From assembly GCA_016929465.1 (NCBI GenBank), contig JAFGIT010000132.1, forward strand, positions 1 to 10,262: a stretch of 10,262 bases of DNA, in the 5' to 3' direction. The notes under the pieces are model-generated. The model was given only the letters and a program-made list of their open reading frames with translations. It did no database searches and was not told the DNA's origin. The stretch is from Candidatus Coatesiibacteriota bacterium (GTDB lineage: Bacteria; B130-G9). A program made the position numbers and the translations under genes. Shown piece after piece: positions 1 to 8,555 of the stretch (its first letter is position 1; every line of letters begins with the position of its first letter).

Positions 1-222
1 GAGGGCAAGGAGCACAACCAGGGCGTGGCTTATCTTGATGATGGGACGATGGTTGTAGTTGAGGATGCCCGCAAGTCAATGGGCAAGATCGTCGAGGCAG
101 AGGTCACTAGCGTGCTTCAGACGACTGCGGGCCGTATGATCTTCGCGAAGATGGGCGCTCGTCCCCCGCAAGAATCGAAGCGCGGCGGCAGGAGTTCCGC
201 CTCCAGGGGCGGCCGTTCCTAG
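1..222 (+). CDS. PIN/TRAM-domain protein (YacL-like), C-terminal fragment
   Basis: Only the last 73 codons are present; the gene begins before the window, and the frame is open from base 1 to the TAG at 220-222. The visible part reads as a TRAM domain, a small beta-barrel that binds RNA. It has the stretch [14 protein letters not shown] followed by V-T-S-V-L-Q-T and A-G-R-M-I-F-A-K, which is typical of the C-terminus of the membrane-linked PIN/TRAM proteins related to Bacillus YacL. The PIN nuclease domain and membrane helices expected upstream are not in view, so activity cannot be judged. After the TRAM core is a basic, Arg/Gly/Ser-rich tail of about 20 residues (R-G-G repeats), likely disordered and possibly adding nucleic-acid affinity. 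The next gene is ispD, matching the yacL-ispD-ispF order of many bacteria and supporting the call. Confidence 0.82.
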   Translation, partial: EGKEHNQGVAYLDDGTMVVVEDARKSMGKIVEAEVTSVLQTTAGRMIFAKMGARPPQESKRGGRSSASRGGRS

Positions 223-246
223 GCTGCATATCGGAGATTGATTGCA

Positions 247-960
247 TTGGAGAGAGCTCCAGGCGCTCCGGTTCAGTTCGTTTCTGCAATCGTAGTAGCC
301 GGAGGCTCCGGTGAGAGGATGGGCTCCGAGGTCGAAAAGCCCTTTATCGAGATTCTCGGAGTGCCCATGCTCTTTTATTCCATGCAGGCGATCCAGGATT
401 GTGAGGACATCTCTGAAATGGTTCTAGTTGTCTTCAAAGGCGGCGAAGAGCGGCTTGATGCTGCCGGGGGAGTTGCACGATTTCCCAAACTAACCGCGAT
501 CGTCGAAGGGGGGCCGAGGCGGCAGGATTCCGTATTCAACGGTCTTGCGGCGTGCGATGATAGAGCGGAAATAGTCGCGGTTCATGACGCAGCGAGGCCG
601 ATGCTGAGGAAGGAGTGGCTTAACTCTGGAATCAACGCCCTTGGAGACTGCGCAGGGGCGATTTTCGCCGCTCCCCTGACCGATACGATCAAGCGCTCAT
701 CCCCCGAAGGGATTGTGCTCGAGACCGTGCCGCGAGACGGTCTATATGCGATTCAGACTCCGCAGATATTTACCAGAGACTGGCTATTCAGAGCTCATAG
801 CAGAGCCCGGCTGAACGGCACAATTGGCACGGACGATGCCGCGTTGGTCGAGGAAATCGGCGGCAAGATAAAGATTTTGCCGGGTCCTCCTAATAATCTG
901 AAGGTGACCTATCAAGATGATCTTCTGGTTCTAAAGGCTTTTTTGGAAGCGAGGAAATAG
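247..960 (+). CDS. ispD: 2-C-methyl-D-erythritol 4-phosphate cytidylyltransferase
   Basis: IspD joins CTP and 2-C-methyl-D-erythritol 4-phosphate to give CDP-methylerythritol, the third step of the cytoplasmic non-mevalonate (MEP) isoprenoid pathway. Numbered from the TTG at 247, the 237-residue product has the CTP-binding loop A-G-G-S-G-E-R-M-G (18-26) with the following Lys31, H-D-A-A-R-P (113-118), P-L-T-D-T-I-K (143-149), the Arg in V-P-R-D-G (163), Q-T-P-Q, G-T-D-D (194-197) and N-L-K-V-T (217-221). All are hallmark IspD motifs, and the length is that of the family. Start choice: no ATG lies near the N-terminus. The Shine-Dalgarno-like GGAG at 233-236 is too close to the TTG at 238 but lies 10 nt before the TTG at 247, so I prefer 247; 238 remains possible. 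It ends 2 nt before ispF and is probably cotranscribed with it. Confidence 0.95.
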   Translation: MERAPGAPVQFVSAIVVAGGSGERMGSEVEKPFIEILGVPMLFYSMQAIQDCEDISEMVLVVFKGGEERLDAAGGVARFPKLTAIVEGGPRRQDSVFNGLAACDDRAEIVAVHDAARPMLRKEWLNSGINALGDCAGAIFAAPLTDTIKRSSPEGIVLETVPRDGLYAIQTPQIFTRDWLFRAHSRARLNGTIGTDDAALVEEIGGKIKILPGPPNNLKVTYQDDLLVLKAFLEARK

Positions 961-962
961 AA

Positions 963-1448
963 TTGGGCAGGTCGGGAATAGGCTTCGATTGTCATAGGCT
1001 GGTCGAGGGGCGGAAGCTCATCCTCGGAGGTGTGGAGATTCCGTATGAGAAGGGGCTCTTAGGGCATTCAGACGGCGATTCGCTCTGCCATGCGATCTGC
1101 GACGCCCTCTTGGGAGCGGCATCCCTTCCCGACATCGGTCACCAGTTTCCCGATACGGATCCCGCGTATAAAGGGGCGTTCAGCCTTGATCTACTGGCAG
1201 CTGTTCGTGAGAAGATCATCGAGACCGGGTTCTATCCAGTGTTCATCGACGCTGTGATCATTGCCCAGGAGCCCAAGATCGGGCCGCATTACGAGGCGAT
1301 GCGCGAGGCCATATCCGGCGCGCTCGAGATCCCTTCATCATGTGTCAGCGTGAAGGCCTCAACCACCGAGGGACTTGGCTTCTTGGGGGCAAAGGAGGGC
1401 ATCGCAGCGCTGGCGATAGCATCCGTCACGGAGATGTCCAGAGAGTGA
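963..1448 (+). CDS. ispF: 2-C-methyl-D-erythritol 2,4-cyclodiphosphate synthase
   Basis: IspF cyclises CDP-methylerythritol 2-phosphate to methylerythritol 2,4-cyclodiphosphate with release of CMP, two steps after IspD in the MEP pathway. It is normally a trimer with a metal ion at each active site. The 161-residue product has the usual length. It carries the metal ligands Asp9 and His11 in G-F-D-C-H, then H-S-D-G-D (35-39), metal ligand His43 in L-C-H-A-I-C-D-A, the D-I-G-H-Q-F-P-D-T-D segment (57-66), and the C-terminal signature S-T-T-E-G-L-G-F (133-140). The start is TTG at 963, preceded by GAGGA at 951-955 with a 7-nt spacer; the ribosome site lies inside the end of ispD, pointing to translational coupling. 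It ends in TGA at 1446-1448, so TGA is used as a normal stop here, which matters for the recoded TGA in the giant gene. Confidence 0.96.
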   Translation: MGRSGIGFDCHRLVEGRKLILGGVEIPYEKGLLGHSDGDSLCHAICDALLGAASLPDIGHQFPDTDPAYKGAFSLDLLAAVREKIIETGFYPVFIDAVIIAQEPKIGPHYEAMREAISGALEIPSSCVSVKASTTEGLGFLGAKEGIAALAIASVTEMSRE

Positions 1449-1622
1449 TTCGGGATATTTCTTGCGATTTGGATCGCCATTAGATCGCTTGTTAGCTATC
1501 CTTCCGAGGCTTTTGGGGAAGATGCATTCGAGCGTACGAATGGCTTCACGGCCTACCTTCCATTCTATGGTCCGGTCCCTTATCACACCTTGACGCCGAA
1601 ATTATCCAAAGTTTTTTCCCTC

Positions 1623-1652
1623 TTGATTTTTGGTGGGGTGAGGGATTATCTT
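1623..1652 (+). promoter_or_regulatory. Candidate promoter for the tRNA-Thr/tRNA-Tyr pair
   Basis: TTGATT (1623-1628) and TATCTT (1647-1652) are separated by 18 nt and end 29 nt before the tRNA-Thr gene. Each hexamer matches the sigma70 consensus at four of six positions. The rest of the gap after ispF (1449-1622) shows no gene and no convincing T-tailed terminator. It holds only a small hairpin built on CATTCG / CGAATG near 1526-1543. The promoter is inferred from sequence likeness and position only. Confidence 0.33.
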
Positions 1653-1681
1653 TCTGTGTGTGATTAATCGTAGAGATTAGG

Positions 1682-1753
1682 GCTGGCGTAGCTCAGTGGT
1701 AGAGCAGCTGATTTGTAATCAGCCGGTCGGGGGTTCGACTCCCTTCGCCAGCT
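1682..1753 (+). tRNA. tRNA-Thr (anticodon UGU)
   Basis: A complete cloverleaf can be folded by eye. The acceptor stem is GCTGGCG (1682-1688) with CGCCAGC (1746-1752). The D arm is GCTC/GAGC, the anticodon stem GCTGA/TCAGC with loop TTTGTAA, and the T arm GGGGG/CCCTT (two G-U pairs) with loop TTCGACT. The anticodon TGT (1714-1716) reads ACA, threonine. The discriminator is T1753 and no CCA is encoded, so CCA must be added by the tRNA nucleotidyltransferase. It is the first of four tRNAs whose order matches the E. coli thrU-tyrU-glyT-thrT-tufB cluster. Confidence 0.97.
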
Positions 1754-1784
1754 TAATCGCTGAATACGTGATGTTACGAGTGCT

Positions 1785-1866
1785 GGGGAGATACCCAAGC
1801 GGTCAAAGGGGGCAGGCTGTAAACCTGTTGGCGTAGCCTTCGGAGGTTCGAACCCTCCTCTCCCCA
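1785..1866 (+). tRNA. tRNA-Tyr (anticodon GUA)
   Basis: This is a class II tRNA with a long variable arm. The acceptor stem GGGGAGA (1785-1791) pairs with TCTCCCC (1859-1865), the anticodon stem is GCAGG/CCTGT around loop CTGTAAA, and the T arm is GGAGG/CCTCC with loop TTCGAAC. The anticodon GTA (1819-1821) reads UAU/UAC, tyrosine. The 13-nt variable region (1829-1841) is as expected for bacterial tRNA-Tyr. The discriminator is A1866 and no CCA is encoded. It lies 31 nt after tRNA-Thr(UGU), probably in the same transcript, and is followed 7 nt later by a strong T-tailed hairpin. Confidence 0.97.
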
Positions 1867-1873
1867 CTTAGGG

Positions 1874-1928
1874 CGCTCAGGCCGCTCGTAGAGCTACAAG
1901 GGGCTCAGCGGCCAAGAGCGTTTCTTTT
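1874..1928 (+). terminator. Intrinsic terminator or attenuator between tRNA-Tyr and the giant gene
   Basis: A long hairpin is followed by a T-rich tract. The outer stem is CGCTC (1874-1878) with GAGCG (1916-1920). The main stem is GGCCGCT (1880-1886) with AGCGGCC (1907-1913). An inner GAGC/GCTC pair (1891-1894 with 1903-1906) closes an 8-nt loop. TTTCTTTT follows directly at 1921-1928. This is the classic layout of a rho-independent terminator for the tRNA-Thr-Tyr transcript. The tract ends only 23 nt before the Shine-Dalgarno site of the giant gene and I see no clear promoter in between, so it may act as a leaky terminator or attenuator that sets expression of that gene. Confidence 0.75.
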
Positions 1929-1951
1929 AGGGATCGATGCGAAACCGCAAA

Positions 1952-1957
1952 GGGAGG
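1952..1957 (+). promoter_or_regulatory. Ribosome binding site that fixes the giant-gene start
   Basis: GGGAGG lies 6 nt before ATG 1964. An in-frame ATG at 1937 would give ten more residues (M-R-N-R-K-G-R-K-N-M) but has no such site and would place GGGAGG inside the coding sequence. Starting at 1964 also gives a clean signal peptide. I therefore take 1964 as the start. Confidence 0.8.
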
Positions 1958-1963
1958 AAAAAC

Positions 1964-4900
1964 ATGCATCGGAATATCATCCTGTCAATCCTGCTGGTTT
2001 TGTTCGTTTTTGCCAGCGCTTCAGCTTGGGCAGCTATGCCTAATGTCGGGGACGTGGCCCCAAACGTTCGATATCAGGACATCGACACCGAGGAGGACCT
2101 TTGGCTTTACGATGAGTATGCCGGCTCGATCGTAGTCCTCGAAATGTTCGCAGGTTATTGAGGCTACTGCAAACCTACGCTGGCAGCGTATCAACAATAT
2201 ATTTGGGATTACTTCAGACCTGACAAACCAGTTTATGTTATCGGAATGGATGTTTACCAAGGCGATTCAGCCGCATCCTGCCGTCAATACAGAGAAGATA
2301 ATGGCTATCATGTCGATTTCGGCTGGGATGAATATGAGGAAGTCGCCGCGAACTATATGGGCTCTGGCTATCCGACCTCGGTCGCGATCGACTGTCAAGA
2401 CCCGCCTATAGTCGTCTGGACTAGGTCGGGGCTGTGCGAAGACACTGACCGGACAAACTACTGCGTTCAGAACCTTCAGGAACAGATTGAGAACGACTGG
2501 TTGCCTCTCTGCAACGACGCCCCAGAGCTCTCTAACCCTGATTACGATCCTGCCTTCGGGCGGACAGACACAGATTTTAATTTCTATATCGACTATTTTG
2601 ACCCTGATGGCGACGCGCCCAATGAGATCATAGTCTTTGTGAACGGAACTCCCCATGCGATGAGCCTCGACACTGGCACCGCTGACAACGGAACTTACGT
2701 CTGGACCGGAACGATTTCCCAGGAAGGTCAGGCGCAATTCTACTTCTATTGCAGCGATGGCAGAGGCGGGGAGGATACGACCGGAAACTACAACGGACCG
2801 TATGTCTATGACGACTACGACCCGCCTTCCTCGAGCTGTTCCGCGCCGTCGAGATCGCAATCGAATACCATAACCGTTGACTACACATCGTCGGACGCGG
2901 ATTCCGGCGTCTCGAGAGTTGACCTCTGGATGCAATGCGCCGGTGGTGGCTACAGCCTGATTGATACTTCCACCAATCAGAATGGAAGCTTCAACGTGAA
3001 CTTGAATTCCGGCAATGCCGTGTATGATTTTTACACGAGAGCGACCGACTTGGTGGGCAATTTAGAGGATGCTCCCGGAACAGAGGATGCCTCCACTATC
3101 TTTGACAATACCGCTCCGGATTCATCGGTTGACCCATCGTTGGAGTACTACTGGAATAATCTACCAGTCCAAATCGACTTCGACGCAGACGATAACTTGA
3201 GCGGAGTTGATTACATTGACCTCTGGTATAGATATGAAGGTGGTTCCTGGACCGACAGCGGACTGACCGCATCCGGCGTGGCAGGCACCTTCAACTTCGA
3301 CGCTCCCCAGGGCCAGGGCGGCTACGAGTTCTACACGATCTCTACCGATCTCAATGGGAACGTTGAAACAGCGCCTACAAGCGCGCAGGCCGATGTCCTT
3401 TACGATGCGACACTGCCTGTCTCGAGCTGCTCGACCATCCCTCAGACAAACGCCGACACGATCGGCATTAGCTTCAATGCATCTGACAACGATGAGGTCG
3501 ATGATACCGATCTTTGGTATCAGTTCGAAGGCGGAGCCTGGACCTACACCGGACAGACGATGAGTGGAGTGTCCGGCACGTTCAACTATACTTTCGGCCA
3601 AGGGGATGGAGTCTATGGATTCTACACCATTTCGCACGATATGGCGACCAACGTCGAGAATCCGCCGGCTTCTGCAGACACCGCGATCAGGCTCGACCAG
3701 ACTATGCCGGAGTCGAATTGCACCGCTGATGCTCTAATCGGCGAATTGCCTTTCGACATCCAATTCACTGCGTCCGATGCCGGCACAGGCGTTGCATCGA
3801 CTAAACTCTACTACCGCTATGAAGGTGAGACTCAGTGGCAGGATGGCTACCAAACAAAGCCGGGCGAGAGCGGCCTGTTCTCACTCGATCCGACGGTCAT
3901 CACGCCCCAATACGGCGATGGCAATTACGAGCTGATGACAATTTGCACGGACAATGTGGGCAATAAGGAGGCTCCTCCCGCTGCCCCCGATCAGACAGTC
4001 ACGCTCGATACCACTCCGCCATCCTCCTTTGTGACGTGCAATTCAATGTCGCCAACATCTCCGTTGCAGTTGGATTATACCGCCAACGATTCTCTCTCGG
4101 GATTGAGCAGCGTCACCCTGTGGTATAACTTCAACGGTGGAGACTGGGTGGATTCAGGTCTGTCCGATACTTTCGGGACATCGGGCAACTCGATCAATGT
4201 CGAGAACGGATCCTTTACCTTCTCATTCCCACATGGTGATGGTGTATATGGCTTCCTGACGATTGCTGCCGACATTGCAGGCAACAATGAGACGCCAGGA
4301 ATGGCAGATTGCACCTGCTCATTCGACACGACGTCGCCCAACACGACCGGGCAGACGGACGGAGTAGTCAATGATCCGACGATACAGATCAACTATCAGT
4401 CGGTCGATGCTCTGACTGCGGTGGCGAATGTTCGTCTCTACTACAAATACACTGATCTCGAGGGTGAGGCAGACGCTACCCTCTATGACACTGGTCTCGA
4501 TGAAACGGCTCCGGCAGGCACATTTGTCTGGGCACCGGACAGAGGACCGGGCTACTACTACTTCTACTTCTCGGCGACGGATACGGCCGGGAATACGGAG
4601 GCGACAAGCGGCGCGGCCGATACGAGCTGTCTCTACGACCCGAGGCTTGCGCTCTCCAATATGACAGCGCCAGGATATGTGACCGAGCCTTCAGTCGCGA
4701 TACAATTCACGACCGACATAGGCAATGATGGCTTCGATCACGTTACCCTCTACTACCGGTTCGGCGAGACGCTGTCTGAGGCAGAGAGTGCCGATTGGAC
4801 GGCAACCGATACGATCTCCACCGAACAAGCGGGAACGCTTAATTTTGCTTGTCCAGATGGGGACGGCTTCTACCAGTTCTTTACTCGCGCGACGAGCGGA

Positions 4901-7900
4901 AGCTGGTTGCTCGAGCCTATTCCTGACGTCGCAGATGGAACCACACTGTTCGACGGGGTTGCTCCCGAGACAACCATCACGGGGCCAGCGATTTCTGCCA
5001 ATTCACAATTCAATCTGAATTACACCACGGTCGAGGCCTATGGCTTGGTCTCCATCGATATCTACTACGAGTATGGAGGCACATGGAGCCTATATACGAC
5101 AGTAACCCAGATGAATGGAGTCGTGGTCTTCAACACTCAGGGCAATGAGGGCGTATATAGCTTCTACACCATCGGAACCGACGTTGCGGGCAACGTAGAA
5201 GACGTGCCAGTGGCAGGCTATGACTGCACGGTTACGGCGGACCTGAATCCTCCGATCTCGCAGGCCAGCGTTGACACTTACGGGACCGGTTTCCCGATCG
5301 AGGTGATCTACACCGCCAGCGATACAGTGACCCCGGTCACCAATGTCTCCCTCTGGGTGAAATATGGAAACGGGCCGTGGACCAGCACCGGTCTCTCCGG
5401 TGCCGGCGATCTCGGCACTCTCTACTACACACCGGCTTCTGCTGTTGAAGGCATATACAGGTTCTATACCTCGGCAGTAGATGAGGCGGGACACTCGGAG
5501 GTATCTCCATCTTCTGATCCGGACCAGATCACAATTGACTGGACACCTCCGGTAACGACCTGCTCCTCGCCAGCGCTTTCGAGCGAGCCGGAAGTCGATG
5601 TGAGTTACACCGGGACCGACCTGCTATCTGGAATGAGCTCCGTCTCGGCGTGGATATACGCCAGCGGCGTTTGGCAGGACACCGGCTTGCTTGGCCCGGC
5701 GGACAGTGGCGTCATCACTGTTGACGTGTCCGCTTGGGGTGAGGGGTCATTCGGATTCTGCGTGCTCGGCCGAGACAATTGCGGCAACGTAGAGGGTCTC
5801 CCGGCTGTGCCGCCAACGGCGACGCTCTATGACATGACGAAACCGACCTCTGCGGCAGGATTACCCGCCGGAGGTCTTTATGCCAACACTTCACCGGTGG
5901 CGATACCCTACACTGCGAACGATGCAGCAAGCGGTGTTGCCAGCGCAAGCCTGTGGTACAAATTCAACGGTGGAGCCTGGCTCAACTCGGGCCTCTCGAA
6001 TACGCCCTCGGGATTGTCACCAATGGCTGATGGCTCATTCTCGTTCATACCGCCGAGCGGAGACGGAACATACCAATTCGCAACACGCGCACTCGACAAC
6101 GCTGGCAATCTGGAAGACCTTCCGGCGACTCCGGATGGCGGAGCTCTCGTGTTCGACCAGACAGCGCCGAGCTCGTCCGTCTCATTCGATGGGACCTATG
6201 CTATCGCGTTCCCGATTGTTCTCGATTATGTGGCTGCAGACTCCACTGCTGGTATTGACGAGGTCTCTCTATTCGTCTCAGTCGATGGTGGAGCCTATGT
6301 GGATACCAATCTAACAGGTACCGCGACAGCGGGTCAGTTCAGCTATACGCCTGACACTCTCGTCGCGGGAACGTATCGCTTCTACTCAGTTGCCAAGGAC
6401 AAGGCAGACAATGTCGAGTCCGCTGCTGCATCGGCAGATGCGACGGTAATATTCGACACGATACCTCCCGTCTCGAGCGCTAAGGTCTCCAAGGCCTACG
6501 CGAACGCTTTCCCGATCTCGGTATCGTTCACTTCAACGGATGCCGGAACTGGCCTCGTTGAGACTCGCCTCTGGGCGAGCTTCAATAACGGCGTCTATAC
6601 CGACACCGGGCTATTCTCGGCCAATAAGTCCGGCACATTCAAATATTTGCCTGGCACCTTGGCCGATGGGACGTATTCGTTCTATACCCGCTCCTCCGAC
6701 ATTGCTGGCAATGTCGAGGCTGCACCTGACGAAGCGGATGCGTCGATAGTAGTTGATAGGATTGCCCCCACGTCGTCCTGCTCGATTGACGGGACGGTGG
6801 CCAATTCATTCCCGCTTTCGATCGATTACACTAGTTCCGACAGCGGCTCTGGTGTTGATCACGTCGAGCTATTCTACAGACTGAATGGCGGTGCTTGGAC
6901 GCTAGTAACCTCGTTGACGGACGCATCCGGCACGTATGACTTCACCCCTGCTCCAATCGCCGATGGGCGATATGAGTTCTACACGAAGGCTTACGACCAC
7001 GCATCCAATGTCGAGGCGACCGCTGGCTCGGAAGACGGAGTAAGCGTTGACACGACGCCCCCAACATCGTCAGCGTTCACGCCTGAAGGGACAGTAGCCT
7101 CGCTGCCGTTCTATGTGTTGTTCAATTCACGCGACGACGCCTCCGGTGTTTCGACGACCACCCTGTGGTATAGCTTCAACGGCGGGGCGTGGTTGGATTC
7201 AGGTCTGGAGAAGAGCGGAACGGTTGGGCAATTCGAATTCTCCGCGCCTGATGGCGAGGGTACCTATCGATTCTATACAATTTGTCAGGACATGGTGGGC
7301 AACGTCGAGGCAGCGCCAAGTGTCCAGGACGGCTCGACCAGGTACCACGTGCCGAAGCCCGAGGTGGAGATCAGTGATGAATCTCTCAGCTTTGGCGAAG
7401 TGAACGTGGGCGGACAGGCGATGCAGTCTCTGTTCATAAGCAATGTCGGTGACACAAACCTGATTGTCCAGGACATCTTGAGTGACGATGCTGCTTTCAC
7501 GGTTTCGATAATGGGCACCTTTCCCAAGACGCTTGGGCCGGGAGCTGCCGTTCTCTGCACCGTCATATTCGCGCCCGATGAGGATGGCGAGTTTGATGCG
7601 GAACTATCGATAGAGACTAATGATCCTCTGTCTCCTATTATGACCGTAGCGCTGTCCGGTACTGGCATTGAGGTCGAGGGTGAGTTCGTTGCCGACATCT
7701 GGGCGAATGGACAGGTATTCGCCTTCAACGACACCCTAATGGTCGAAATGCGTATATGGAACACGGACGACCCTGTGGACATCGACCTCTCAGCGGAGTT
7801 GGTCTTCAATCTCGGTGGTGCTGATGAGCAGGTCTGGTCTGCAGTAGATGGCGGCTGGGTAGCTGGCGAAAGCCTATATGCGAGCGCAATGTCGATCGAG

Positions 7901-8437
7901 ACTGGCTACGACGAGACAACGGAGCTGCTAAGCACGACGCTGCCCTGCAAGCTGCCGATGGTGGTGAAGTCCGGTGTTTACACATTGCGTCTCTCCGCAA
8001 TGGAGGCCGGAACATCCAATCTAATAGCGGATGAGGTCGTAGAGACCTTTGTGCTGGATGGGGACCCGTTCGTTGCCATTTCGGTTGACAAGGCCACCTA
8101 TTCATCACTCGGCGATACGATCAGCATCTCGCTGAATGCACTCGTGCCCTACGGTGTGACTGCTGACTACTATGTCATCATGTTCACTCCGGATGGCTCT
8201 TTCTGGGCACCAACAGGCTTCGGGGCCGTACCGTGGGTTTCAGATGCAGTTCCACTGTTTGCAGGATTGGAGCTAGAGGGAGTCTTCACTTTCTCGGGTG
8301 TAGCCTTTGTGGCGGACCTGCCCGCCTCAGCGCCGTTTGACCTGCCGGGGAATTACACGATTTACACCGGCCTGGTCGAGCCCGGCACGCTGAGCCCGAT
8401 CTCTGATTTGGGAATGGCCACATTCACGATAGAGTAG
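1964..8437 (+). CDS. Giant secreted selenoprotein: thioredoxin/TlpA-like UxxC domain plus 15 Ig-like repeats (TGA read as Sec)
   Basis: If the in-frame TGA at 2159-2161 is read as selenocysteine, the product has 2157 residues. Domains in order: signal peptide 1-23 (H-R near the N-terminus, a hydrophobic run to about residue 16, A-X-A cleavage sites at 19-21 and 21-23); a thioredoxin/TlpA-like domain at about 27-180; a separate Ig-like domain at about 184-285; 15 Ig-like repeats at 286-1799; a choice-of-anchor-D/ASH-like domain at about 1800-1905 (L-S-F-G-E-V-N-V-G ... S-N-V-G-D-T); and a beta-rich C-terminal region. The thioredoxin domain shows G-D-V-A-P, V-V-L-E-M-F-A-G-Y-U-G-Y-C-K (Sec66, Cys69) and the cis-proline G-Y-P-T (Pro137) followed by V-A-I-D. 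The first redox residue, normally Cys, is the TGA codon. No LPXTG motif, membrane anchor or lipobox is visible, so the protein is probably periplasmic or secreted. A thiol/selenol oxidoreductase or peroxidase-like role on a surface scaffold is inferred. The gene ends in three consecutive TAG codons. Without recoding the upstream piece would be a 65-residue stub. Confidence 0.82.
2159..2161 (+). other. In-frame UGA predicted to encode selenocysteine (Sec66)
   Basis: The codons around it read GCA GGT TAT TGA GGC TAC TGC AAA, that is A-G-Y-U-G-Y-C-K. The reading frame continues without a stop to 8435. The TGA occupies the first catalytic Cys position of a thioredoxin CxxC motif, the position where Sec replaces Cys in known UxxC thioredoxin-fold selenoproteins. 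TGA is not a general sense codon here: ispF ends with TGA, Trp is written TGG, and no other in-frame TGA occurs in this 2158-codon gene, in ispD or in the visible part of tuf. Confidence 0.82.
2176..2190 (+). promoter_or_regulatory. Putative bacterial SECIS hairpin
   Basis: TACGCT (2176-2181) and AGCGTA (2185-2190) form a perfect 6-bp stem around the loop GGC (2182-2184). The loop starts 20 nt after the UGA. Known bacterial SECIS elements lie inside the coding sequence just after the UGA, with a small apical loop that has a G in its first two positions; for E. coli fdhF the distance is about 18 nt. SelB, loaded with Sec-tRNA, binds this loop. A possible extra pairing AGGTT (2152-2156) with AACCT (2172-2176) would enclose the UGA and stack on the hairpin. 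Function is inferred from shape and position. Confidence 0.65.
2819..7360 (+). repeat. Array of 15 diverged Ig-like coding repeats, period about 300 bp
   Basis: Units begin near 2819, 3104, 3404, 3695, 4007, 4325, 4637, 4952, 5240, 5537, 5831, 6155, 6455, 6755 and 7049. Each encodes about 95-108 residues with the plan: D-x-T-x-P-S-S at the junction; a strand ending in Y/F-T-A-x-D; S-G-V-x-x-V-x-L-W-Y; G-G-x-W-x-x-S/T-G-L; G-T-F-x-F; G-D-G-x-Y-x-F-Y-T; D-x-x-G-N-x-E-x-x-P. This fits bacterial Ig-like or fibronectin-like extracellular modules used as stalks or for adhesion. Units 5, 11 and 15 are especially close even at DNA level around 4119-4163, 5951-5995 and 7163-7207, pointing to past internal duplication or exchange. 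The unit near 4637 is more diverged and lacks the usual GN-E motif. Confidence 0.9.
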
Positions 8438-8470
8438 TAGTAGGCTAATTTGTAAGACTTCATGGAAATT

Positions 8471-8507
8471 CGGGCGCCTCGTTCTGCGGGGCGCCCGCTC
8501 CATTTTT
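8471..8507 (+). terminator. Intrinsic terminator of the giant gene
   Basis: CGGGCGCCTC (8471-8480) pairs with GGGGCGCCCG (8488-8497) in a 10-bp GC-rich stem with one G-T pair and a 7-nt loop. The sequence CTCCA and then TTTTT (8503-8507) follow. It lies 27 nt after the last of three tandem TAG codons and separates the giant gene from the promoters of the tRNA-Gly/Thr-tuf unit. Confidence 0.85.
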
Positions 8508-8555
8508 ATCGACTCACTCTTTTGGAACTCTGAAGGACGTGATGTGTTTTTTTCC

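Noticed and set aside
1359-1586. Minus-strand open frame over the ispF 3' end and the following gap
   Set aside because: No motif or ribosome site; mostly antisense to ispF.
1937-2161. A separate small gene of 74 codons ending at TGA 2159
   Set aside because: Its C-terminus stops in the middle of a thioredoxin active site and the same frame continues for more than 2000 codons. It is better read as the 5' end of a recoded gene, starting at 1964.
2159-2161. Nonsense mutation or pseudogene
   Set aside because: A single stop exactly at the catalytic Cys with a SECIS-like hairpin and an otherwise intact 6.5-kb frame is more consistent with selenocysteine. A sequencing error remains possible and is listed as a test.
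2267-2935. 222-residue antisense open frame and other minus-strand frames inside the giant gene
   Set aside because: Composition is Arg/Val/Ile-rich without recognisable motifs, and they mirror the codon bias of the sense gene. They are shadows.
2819-7360. CRISPR array or mobile element repeats
   Set aside because: The period is about 300 bp, in frame and diverged, and encodes Ig-like domains. There are no short identical repeats with spacers, no transposase and no terminal inverted repeats.
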